Shown here piece after piece: positions 1 through 6,847 of a DNA stretch of 36,112 nt. The stretch's first letter is position 1. Each line of letters begins with the position of its first letter. Source of the DNA: Plesiocystis pacifica SIR-1 (GTDB lineage: Bacteria; Myxococcota_A; Polyangia; Nannocystales; Nannocystaceae); the NCBI RefSeq assembly GCF_000170895.1, contig NZ_ABCS01000095.1, positions 1 to 36,112 of the forward strand, given 5' to 3'. Below the pieces are notes generated by a model that searched no databases, had not been told where the DNA came from, and saw nothing but the letters and a program-made list of their open reading frames with translations. The position numbers were made by a program, and so were the translations under genes.

Positions 1-16
1 GTGGTGAACCCCACCG

Positions 17-700
17 CTAGGAGCGGCGACACAGCCATTCGGGTTCCAGTGCCGCTCCAAACCCGGCACGGACTTCGGACACGCGGTACTTGGGGGAAGG
101 GGTTGGTTCGTGCTCTCGCTCCCGGAGTTGCCGCCCGCGCTCGACCACGGCCGCGACGACCTCGGGCTCGCCGGCGCGTTTTGCCGCGCGCTGGAGGTGC
201 GCCGACAGCTCGGGGGAGGATGTCGACGGTCAGCAGCCCGTCGAGCCAGATCCAGTCGCGGTCGCCGGGGACCGCGTAGCCCAGGGCGTTGTCCCGAATG
301 ATCCGATCGCAGCGCTGCTCGGCCGGGAACAACCCGCGCACGAGGCCAAAGACGAAGGCTCGCCCGAGCTACAGGGGAACGACGCACCACAGCGCGAACC
401 ACGGGGACACGAGCGCGGCGGCGGGCAGGGCCAAGAGCGCGAGGCCGAGGAGCGCGAGGCCGTACGGGCGCCACACGGCGAAGTGTGGCGCGAGGCGTTG
501 GCGCCTGGTCGGGGAGAACTCGAGGTGGACGGGGAACTCGGGCACGCCGAGGCCGAGAGCATCAATCGTGCCAGGATCCGAGGGCCGTCTTTGCGGAGGC
601 GGGCGCCGACGTGGCGGGGCCTACGACGTGACCGTCGACGAGCAGAGCGCGGCCACCGTCGTCAGCCACGACCGGCTGTCGAAGTTCGCGCCCTGAGCGG
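17..700 (-). pseudogene. Decayed gene for an unidentified membrane protein
   Basis: No intact gene fits this stretch, but the minus strand shows protein-like sequence split over frames. Reading from about 570 downward, one frame gives a soluble part followed by a hydrophobic hairpin (AVWRPYGLALLGLALLALP, then a second segment near SPWFALWCVV). An in-frame TAG follows at 369-371. The same frame continues with GRAFVFGLVRGLFPAEQRC and DRDWIWLDGLLTVDILP. At the C-run at 209-218 the sensible reading shifts by one base and continues as ELSAHLQRAAKRAGEP to a stop at 17-19. Removing one C from the run restores VDILPELSAHLQ. Protein-like sequence (VVADDGGRALLVDGHVVG) also occurs near 600-690 in a further frame. 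I do not recognise the family. Sequencing error in homopolymers could explain the shifts, but not easily the TAG. Confidence 0.45.
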
Positions 701-809
701 GGCTCGGACCGGCCGCCACCGAAGCCAGGCTTCGCCTACCTGCAGCTCGGGGAGAGCGCGCGAGACGAGGGTCTGCCGCTCTCGCCAGAGCTGTGAGTAG
801 GGTTGACCC

Positions 810-2780
810 GTGGTGTATTCTGGCTCGCGCACGCGGTCCGTCCGGGTGTGCCTGGGACCCGTGACGAGCTCGAAGAACAGCCTGCCGCTCGAGGTCAGCT
901 GTCAGATGCTCGGGACCGCGTTCGAGCTGTGCGATGGCCTGGGCGGGGACCGGCAGCAGCTGATCCGAGCCTTGCCCTACTCGATGGAGCACATGCTCGA
1001 TGGTCGCCGGTGGATCGACTGGGAGAGCTTCGCGCTGCTCATGGGTCGGCTCGTCGACGAGTACGGGGCCACGCCAGCGCGCGTCGCCGAGATCTCGGTC
1101 GAGAGCATGGAGCGCTCGCTGCCGCGGGCGCTGCTGGGGGTCGCGGGGCTGTTCGCGTCTCCCAGCGCGGTCGCGCGCTGGTACCTCGATACGGACGGGA
1201 TCGTCCACAACTACTGCCGGGTGTTCCGGACCAGCTTCGTCGAGCGCGTCGCGGACCTCGAGTTCGAGTGGACCGTGGAGCTGCGCGACCCTCGGCTGAC
1301 GCTGACGACCGTCAACTTTTGGAGCATGCAGGCGCAGATCGAGTTCGCCTTTCGCCGCATGGGAGCCCGCGACGCCGTGGTCGAGATGCGCGCCCTCGAG
1401 CGGGGCTTCCACTATCGGGCGCGACTGCAGCGGCGCAGCGTGGGCATGCGCGTGCGCGGGCTGCTGGCCCGCTCCCTGGGTCGCCTGTTGCCCGCGCGCA
1501 GGGCCCGGGAGATGCTGTCGCAGACCAACGCGGCGCAGCTCGAGCAGCTGCGCGAGCTCGAGGCCGAGGTGCGCCGGCGCGAGCGGGTCGAGGAGCAGCT
1601 GCGCCAGCAGGTCGCCGAGGCCGAGGAGCTGCAGCGCCAGCTCGGCCGCAGCCAGCGGCTCAACAGCCTCGGCCTGCTCGCGGGCGGCCTGGCCCACGAC
1701 TTCAACAACCTGCTCGTGGCGATCATGGGGCACACGGGCATGCTGCGCCTCGAGGCCGAGGGCTTGTCGAGGGAGGCCCTCGAAGACCTCGACGGCCTCG
1801 ACGAGGCCGCGGCCCGAGCTCGGGAGCTGACCCGACAGCTGCTGACCTTCGGCCGGGCCCAAGCGATGGAGCTGAGCGAGGTCGAGCTCGGGGCCGCGCT
1901 GCGTCAGAGCTGGCGCTTGCTCGGGCGCTTGCTGCCCTCGAGCATTCGCAAGCTGCTGGTCATCGAGGACGAGGCGTTGCGCTTGGTCGTCGACCGGGCT
2001 CAGCTCGAGCAGGTGGTCATGAACCTGTGCATCAACGCGCGCGACGCGATGCCCGAGGGCGGGGAGCTCGAGGTGCGCCTGCGCCGGGTCGCGCTCTCGG
2101 CCGAGGCGCTGGGAGCCGAGCGCGAGGCGGTCGAGCCTGGGGAGTTCGCGCAGATCTCGGTCCGGGATACGGGCGAAGGCATCGCGCCCGCAGACCTCGA
2201 GCGGATCTTCGATCCCTTCTTCACGACCAAGGCCGAGGGCCAGGGCACGGGCCTGGGCCTGAGCGTGGTGTTCGGCGTCGTGCACCGTCACGGCGGGCTC
2301 GTGCGCGTGGACTCCGAGCTCGGTCGCGGGACGACCTTCGAGGTGTACCTGCCCCTCGACGCCCGCGAGGCGAGCGTGGCCGCCGTCCAGGAGGCGCGCG
2401 CGCCAGCCCCGGGCGGGGACGAGCGGATCTTGCTGGTCGAGGATCACGATCTGGTCCGTCGGATCGCCGAGGAGCTGCTGCGCGGCGCGGGCTACGAGGT
2501 GAGCGTGGTCGAAGACGGCGAGCAGGCCAGCGCGACCCTCTCGGAGCAGCGCGTGGACCTGGTGCTGACCGACGTCGTCATGCCGCGGCGCTCGGGCATC
2601 GAGCTCGCGCGGGAGCTCCAGGTGACGCAGCCCGGGCTCCCCCTGATCTTGATGACGGGCTACACCACCGAGCGCGCGCAGCTCGACGAGCTGGCCTCCG
2701 CCGGGGTCGGGCTGCTGTCCAAGCCCTTTTGCCGCGAGGAGCTGCTGTGGGCGGTGCGCGACGCCCTGGAGCCGTCGTGA
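810..2780 (+). CDS. Hybrid sensor histidine kinase with C-terminal receiver domain
   Basis: A 656-residue cytoplasmic-looking protein with no clear membrane segment. The first ~220 residues form a helical domain that I cannot assign. A coiled coil (about 230-285, rich in EQLRELEAEVRRRER-type sequence) leads into the kinase core. The H-box is GGLAHDFNNLL with the phospho-accepting His296, the N-box is NLCINARDAMPEGG (Asn409), G1 is DTGEGIAP (Asp453), the F-box is FDPFFTTK and G2 is GQGTGLGLS. A receiver domain follows, with acidic pair VEDHD, phospho-acceptor Asp588 in LTDVVMP and Lys638 in LLSKPF. This is the NtrB-like/HWE-unrelated HisKA arrangement common in myxobacteria. No output domain is attached and no response regulator is adjacent, so the target is unknown. 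The start is uncertain: GTG codons at 810, 846 and 861 are in frame and none has a good ribosome site. Confidence 0.9.
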   Translation: MVYSGSRTRSVRVCLGPVTSSKNSLPLEVSCQMLGTAFELCDGLGGDRQQLIRALPYSMEHMLDGRRWIDWESFALLMGRLVDEYGATPARVAEISVESMERSLPRALLGVAGLFASPSAVARWYLDTDGIVHNYCRVFRTSFVERVADLEFEWTVELRDPRLTLTTVNFWSMQAQIEFAFRRMGARDAVVEMRALERGFHYRARLQRRSVGMRVRGLLARSLGRLLPARRAREMLSQTNAAQLEQLRELEAEVRRRERVEEQLRQQVAEAEELQRQLGRSQRLNSLGLLAGGLAHDFNNLLVAIMGHTGMLRLEAEGLSREALEDLDGLDEAAARARELTRQLLTFGRAQAMELSEVELGAALRQSWRLLGRLLPSSIRKLLVIEDEALRLVVDRAQLEQVVMNLCINARDAMPEGGELEVRLRRVALSAEALGAEREAVEPGEFAQISVRDTGEGIAPADLERIFDPFFTTKAEGQGTGLGLSVVFGVVHRHGGLVRVDSELGRGTTFEVYLPLDAREASVAAVQEARAPAPGGDERILLVEDHDLVRRIAEELLRGAGYEVSVVEDGEQASATLSEQRVDLVLTDVVMPRRSGIELARELQVTQPGLPLILMTGYTTERAQLDELASAGVGLLSKPFCREELLWAVRDALEPS

Positions 2781-2843
2781 CGCGCGCAGATTGTTTTCGA
2801 GGGCCGCGGGAAAACCGGGCTGCTCGCGCAACTCACCATCTGG

Positions 2844-3419
2844 ATGCCCACGACACCCCTGTCGACGGCTGCGCCTCTGGCGCCGGTAGCCGTGAGCGCG
2901 CGTGAGCAGTCGGACGCGCGGCGCGAGCGGCTGGCGCGTTGCTACCGCGAGCACGCCCAGCGCCTCGCCCGGCAGATCCTGGCGATCACGGGGGACCCGA
3001 CCTGCGTCGAGGACCTGGTCAACGAGACCTTCATCCGGGCGCACGAGCGCTTCGATCGCTTCGAGGATCGCTCGGCGCTCTCGACCTGGCTGCACGGCAT
3101 CGCCATCAACATCGCGCGCACCCACGTGACCAAGCGTCGCCGTCGCCGTCGCCTCGACGCGGCCTTGCCCAAGCCGACGATGGAGGGGGAGGACGTCGAG
3201 GACGCGGTGCGCGAGCGCGACGCGGTCCGGCGCCTCTACCTGGCCCTGGACGAGCTCGACGCGGACCTGCGCGTCGCCTTTGTCCTGTGCGTGCTGGAGC
3301 AGCGCTCGTTGAAGGAGGCCTCGGGGCTGCTGGGCGTCCCGGTGTCGACCTTGCACGCACGCCGGCAGCGCGCCGAGGCCTTCGTGCGCGCGCAGATCGA
3401 AGGAGGAGCGCAGCGATGA
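2844..3419 (+). CDS. ECF-family RNA polymerase sigma factor
   Basis: A 191-residue protein with the two-domain layout of sigma-70 family group 4. Region 2 spans about residues 30-100 and includes the DLVNETFIRAHERFDRF helix and the ALSTWLHGIAINIAR segment. An Arg-rich linker (KRRRRRRL) follows. Region 4 spans about 125-185, with LDELDADLRVAFVLCVLEQ and the helix-turn-helix LKEASGLLGVPVSTLHAR. It should direct RNA polymerase to a small regulon. The stop overlaps the ATG of the next gene by four bases (ATGA), so the downstream membrane protein is probably translationally coupled and is the natural candidate partner. The ATG at 2844 has no evident Shine-Dalgarno sequence; a GTG at 2892 would remove an unstructured leader and keep all of region 2. 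Confidence 0.93.
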   Translation: MPTTPLSTAAPLAPVAVSAREQSDARRERLARCYREHAQRLARQILAITGDPTCVEDLVNETFIRAHERFDRFEDRSALSTWLHGIAINIARTHVTKRRRRRRLDAALPKPTMEGEDVEDAVRERDAVRRLYLALDELDADLRVAFVLCVLEQRSLKEASGLLGVPVSTLHARRQRAEAFVRAQIEGGAQR

Positions 3420-4390
3420 CGGAGTCCTACGACGACCTCCTGGACGGGGCGCGGGAGTGGCTGGGGACGACGAGCCCCGCGCTCGGGGCGCCCGAGGCCA
3501 TGCTCGCCGAGCTCGAGGCGCACCAGCGCCGACGGGGTCGCCTGCGCCTGCTCGCGGCGCTGCTCTCGTGCCTGGTCCTCGCGGCCTACGCGGTCAGCGT
3601 GCTCGCCCACCCCCTCGGCGCCTCGACCTGCGACTGGGTCAGCCCCGGCGCCGTGCTGCGCTACGGCCTCGTCCACGTCGCGGGCTTCGTGCTCGCCTCG
3701 GCGCTCGTGGCCAGCACGCGCACCTGGGCCCAGCTGCTCGTGCGCGCGTGCTGGTGGTCCTCGCTGCTGGCCGCGTCCGTGGGGCTGTGGACCGAGCTCG
3801 GGACCTTGCCGCTGCTCATGCCGACGCTGCTGCTCGCGTCGGCGATCGGGCTGTGGTCCCTCGGCGAGCTGCCCCTCGACGTCGACGCGCCCGACGGGGG
3901 CTTCCCGCTGATCCGCCACCGCGAGCTCGTCGTCGCCATGTTGGTGTTCGCGGTCGCCGACGCCGAGACCCTGCTGGCGTCGGCGCTCAACCATGACGAG
4001 CCGGGCTCGCTGGGCTACGCGCTGACGGACCTGGCGTGCGCGCTGACGATGATCGTGGCGATCGTCGGCCTCTACCGCCTGCGCGTGTGGGGCTTCGTCG
4101 CGGTCGTGCTCGCCAACCTGGCCATCGCGGGCCTGGCCCTCGGCGGGCTGCTCAACTACGACCCCGGCTTCTCGGCCGCGTTCGCGGTCACGGCGGTCAT
4201 CCAGGTCGGGCTCGGGGTCCCGCTGATGCGCGCGCTGTGGGGGGGGCAGACGCGGCTGCGCGCCCCCTCGCTGCGCTGGCCTCGGTGGGGGGCGCGGGTG
4301 CTCCTCGTGGCCGCCGTCGGGCTCGGGGCCCTCGCGACCTGGCGGGGCCTCCAGCCCGAGGTCCTCGAGCATCACTGCGCCGACACCTGA
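3416..4390 (+). CDS. Polytopic membrane protein coupled to the ECF sigma factor (putative anti-sigma partner)
   Basis: A 324-residue protein with a short soluble N-terminus (residues 1-40, DDLLDGAREWLGTTSPA) followed by about nine hydrophobic segments between residue 42 and the C-terminus. A strong ribosome site (aaggagga at 3400-3407) precedes the ATG, which overlaps the sigma stop codon. Family knowledge says genes coupled to ECF sigma factors often encode anti-sigma factors. However, the typical zinc-binding HxxxCxxC motif is absent, and nine membrane spans is more than a normal single-span anti-sigma. The short N-terminal domain is the only part able to touch a cytoplasmic sigma factor. 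The role is inferred from position only; I do not recognise the membrane domain. Confidence 0.8.
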   Translation: MTESYDDLLDGAREWLGTTSPALGAPEAMLAELEAHQRRRGRLRLLAALLSCLVLAAYAVSVLAHPLGASTCDWVSPGAVLRYGLVHVAGFVLASALVASTRTWAQLLVRACWWSSLLAASVGLWTELGTLPLLMPTLLLASAIGLWSLGELPLDVDAPDGGFPLIRHRELVVAMLVFAVADAETLLASALNHDEPGSLGYALTDLACALTMIVAIVGLYRLRVWGFVAVVLANLAIAGLALGGLLNYDPGFSAAFAVTAVIQVGLGVPLMRALWGGQTRLRAPSLRWPRWGARVLLVAAVGLGALATWRGLQPEVLEHHCADT

Positions 4391-4429
4391 GCGATCGGGA
4401 ATTCTCGAGGCGTCGCGCGACTCACTCAC

Positions 4430-5410
4430 GTGATGTTGACAGTGCCTCGTCCACGGCTCGCGCTCCTCGGCGCGCTCGCCCTCATCGGCTGCCTCGATCC
4501 GGCCCAGCCCGGCAACCTGGTGCCGGCCACGGTCCTCGACGACCCCGAGCTGCCGGCGCTCGAGCTCGCGGATACGCGGGTTCATCTCGAGACCTTCGGC
4601 GACCCCGACGACCCCGTGATCGTGGTCCTCCACGGCGGGCCGGGCAACGACTACCGCTACCTGCTGCGGCTGATCGAGCCCGTCGAGGGCGAGAGCCTGG
4701 CCGACGACTACTTCTGGGTGTTTTGGGATCAACGGGGCGCGGGCCTGTCCGAGCGCCACGGGCTCGAGGCGCTGACCCTCGACGCCTACCTGAGCGACCT
4801 CGAGCAGGTGGTCGATCACTTCGCCGCAGGTCGCCAGGTGGTGCTCTTGGGCCACTCCTGGGGAGGGCAGTACGCCGGCATGTACATGAACGCCCACCCC
4901 GAGCGGATCGCGGGGGCGGTCCTCGCCGAGCCGGGCCGGCTGCGCTGGGACATCCCCGAGCTCGCGGCGGACTTCGACTTCGACTACTTCGCCGAGCACC
5001 TGGGTGACCTGCTGTGGGCGCGGCAGTTCGTCTCGATGCAGGACCACGCCCGGGCCGACTACGTCACCTCGCTGCTGCTGCTCGAGGACACCAACGCGCG
5101 CCTGGAGGAGCCCAGCCCCAACTGGCGGGTCGGCGCGGCCGTGTTGCTGGAGCTCTACCTCGAGCAGATCGAGGGCGCGCGCTTTGACTGGACCCCGCGC
5201 CTGGGCGAGGTCGAGGCCGAGGTCCTGTTCATCACCGGCGCCCTCTCGGTCGATCTGGGCACGGAATTCCAGGGCCAGCAGACGCCCTTGTTTGCGGACG
5301 CTCGGATCGTCGAGATCGCCGACGCGGGCCACACCGACATCGTGTGGGCGCGGGCGGAGGCCACGGTGCCCGTGGTCCGGGACTACCTCGAAGGGCTGGA
5401 GCTCGAGTGA
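4430..5410 (+). CDS. Lipoprotein alpha/beta hydrolase, proline iminopeptidase-like
   Basis: A 326-residue secreted lipoprotein. It starts with a short basic region and a hydrophobic stretch ending in the lipobox ALIGC (Cys21). The mature part has hallmarks of S33-type hydrolases: the oxyanion segment HGGPGNDY, the DQRGAGLS segment, and the nucleophile elbow GHSWGG (Ser143). Asp275 (ITGALSVDLG) and His301 (DAGHTD) are the likely other triad members. The family includes prolyl aminopeptidases and related esterases, so the substrate cannot be fixed from sequence. GTG at 4430 and ATG at 4433 are both possible starts; neither has a strong ribosome site. The stop overlaps the next gene's GTG (GTGA at 5407-5410), which implies coupling. 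Confidence 0.87.
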   Translation: MMLTVPRPRLALLGALALIGCLDPAQPGNLVPATVLDDPELPALELADTRVHLETFGDPDDPVIVVLHGGPGNDYRYLLRLIEPVEGESLADDYFWVFWDQRGAGLSERHGLEALTLDAYLSDLEQVVDHFAAGRQVVLLGHSWGGQYAGMYMNAHPERIAGAVLAEPGRLRWDIPELAADFDFDYFAEHLGDLLWARQFVSMQDHARADYVTSLLLLEDTNARLEEPSPNWRVGAAVLLELYLEQIEGARFDWTPRLGEVEAEVLFITGALSVDLGTEFQGQQTPLFADARIVEIADAGHTDIVWARAEATVPVVRDYLEGLELE

Positions 5411-6066
5411 GCGCCCTGGCTTCCCTCGTGATGGCGGCGGTGTTGGCCGGGGCGGGCCCGGGCCAGCGGCCCTCGCCGGACTCCGGGGCCAACGTGGTCG
5501 GGACCGAGGTCGGGGTCGACGGCACGACCCTCGCGTGGTCCCTCGGCTACGCCCGGGCGCTGTTCTTGCCCGGCGAGCGCACCTTGCTCCTGGCGACGCG
5601 CTTCACCCTCCCGATGACCCAGCCCGACATGGGCGACTGGCGCTGGGCCGCGGGCGCCCGGGTCGACGCCCTCGCGTTGGGCCGCTTCGCGTGGCCGGTC
5701 GAGCTCGATCTCGTGGTCCGCGGGCTCTCGAACCGCTCCGTCGATGCCCTCGGCCTCGGGACGGAGCTGATCACCGCGCCCGGGTGGTACCCGAAGCGGT
5801 GGTTCGTCGCCGCGGAGCTGAGCTGGGATCAACAGTGGGGCACGCACCTGGAGCACGGCGCGGACTACCGGCGCTACGTGTACGAGGACGTCCAGGACGG
5901 CTGGTACGGCCCGACGGGCTTCACCATGCGCTACGGGGCCCGCGTGGGCGGGCTGCCGTGGCGGCACATGGAGCTGTGGGTGCGCGGCGGCTACGAACAG
6001 CACGGCCGCTTCGACCAGCTGGCGCCGCCGCTCTACGCCATCGCGGGGGTCAACTTCCGCTTTTAG
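5407..6066 (+). CDS. Small exported, outer-membrane-like protein of unknown function
   Basis: A 219-residue protein beginning with a weak signal peptide (residues 1-17, SALASLVMAAVLAGA). The rest alternates polar and hydrophobic residues and is rich in Trp, Tyr and Gly. It ends in AGVNFRF, with the terminal Phe typical of outer-membrane beta-barrels recognised by the Bam machinery. It could be a barrel of about eight strands; that is inference from pattern only. It starts within the stop codon of the hydrolase lipoprotein gene, so the two are likely co-translated and may act together at the cell surface. An internal ATG at 5431 is an alternative start but would damage the signal peptide. Confidence 0.75.
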   Translation: MSALASLVMAAVLAGAGPGQRPSPDSGANVVGTEVGVDGTTLAWSLGYARALFLPGERTLLLATRFTLPMTQPDMGDWRWAAGARVDALALGRFAWPVELDLVVRGLSNRSVDALGLGTELITAPGWYPKRWFVAAELSWDQQWGTHLEHGADYRRYVYEDVQDGWYGPTGFTMRYGARVGGLPWRHMELWVRGGYEQHGRFDQLAPPLYAIAGVNFRF

Positions 6067-6088
6067 GCTCGGGCGGGCTCACCACGAG

Positions 6089-6116
6089 GGCGCCGCTGGG
6101 GCGCCACTGGGGCGCC
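6089..6116 (+). repeat. Short tandem repeat, 11-base unit GGCGCCRCTGG
   Basis: Two full copies of an 11-base unit followed by the first six bases of a third lie 22 bases after the preceding stop. Each copy contains the palindrome GGCGCC. The unit could form alternative hairpins in the transcript, but it lacks a T-tract and is not called a terminator. Confidence 0.5.
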
Positions 6117-6279
6117 ATCGTGACCTGGTGACGGGCACCGAAGCGCGAAGGGGAGGGACCGCCCAAGCTGTCGCTCGGTCCCCGGCGGAGCTCACCCCAT
6201 CGCGCCGGGGTTTCCCCGCTTCCCGCTTGGCGGGGTCATGCGGATTGAGGGCCTTCGTGGTGGCGGGTCTACTCGTTTC

Positions 6280-6828
6280 ATGTTCACCACCACCACCCAC
6301 CGCATCCTCGCCGCGTCCCTCTCCCTGCTGCTCGCGCCCACGCTGCTCGCTTGCCCGAGCGACGACGGGGAGCCGAGCGAGGGCGAGGGCGCGGCCGACG
6401 AGACCGGGGCCGAGACGGACAGCGAGTCCGGTACGGCCGACGACGAGGTCGGGACGGACTCGTCCGAGACCAGCTCGGACACCACGGAGACGGAGACGGA
6501 GAGCTCCACCGAAGGCACGGAGGAGACGACGACGGAGGGCGAGGAGACGACGGAGACGACGGGCGCGGGCGAGCTGCCGGAGGAGGTCATCAGCGCGTGC
6601 GAGGAGGCGTGCGGGGCCATCGACATGTGCGGGTTCCCGAACGAGGGCTGCGTCGAGGTTTGCCTCGAAGTGCACGGGGAGTACCTCGACGATCCGGCGT
6701 GCCTCGAGGCCGAGCTGGCGCTGACCGAGTGCATCGCGGCGCTGCCCAGCTGCGAGGAGGTCTCCGAGTTCCTCGACGGGGAGAGCGACCCCTACCCGTG
6801 CATGGAGATCGAGGCGATGGCCTGCTGA
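6280..6828 (+). CDS. Cys-rich lipoprotein with Thr/Glu/Ser-rich spacer
   Basis: From the ATG at 6280 this is a 182-residue lipoprotein. A signal peptide (HRILAASLSLLLAPTLLAC) ends in a lipobox, and an acidic low-complexity spacer of Thr, Glu, Ser and Asp follows (about residues 26-100). A compact C-terminal domain holds ten Cys residues (for example ACEEACGAIDMC and GCVEVC). The layout of anchor, flexible stalk and disulphide-rich head is common among surface lipoproteins of Nannocystis-type myxobacteria. The even Cys number suggests five disulphides. An in-frame ATG at 6238 would add 14 residues ahead of the signal peptide and is less likely. It converges on the minus-strand VWA gene with only 19 bases between the stops. 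No function is known. Confidence 0.82.
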   Translation: MFTTTTHRILAASLSLLLAPTLLACPSDDGEPSEGEGAADETGAETDSESGTADDEVGTDSSETSSDTTETETESSTEGTEETTTEGEETTETTGAGELPEEVISACEEACGAIDMCGFPNEGCVEVCLEVHGEYLDDPACLEAELALTECIAALPSCEEVSEFLDGESDPYPCMEIEAMAC

Positions 6829-6847
6829 CCCTCGACCCGCTCGGTCG

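Noticed and set aside
621..3356. 911-residue open frame on the minus strand
   Set aside because: Antisense to the sensor kinase and sigma factor; composition is an artefact of high GC, with no recognisable motif.
3236..5332. 698-residue open frame on the minus strand
   Set aside because: Antisense to the membrane protein and hydrolase genes; no motif, and the plus-strand genes are well supported.
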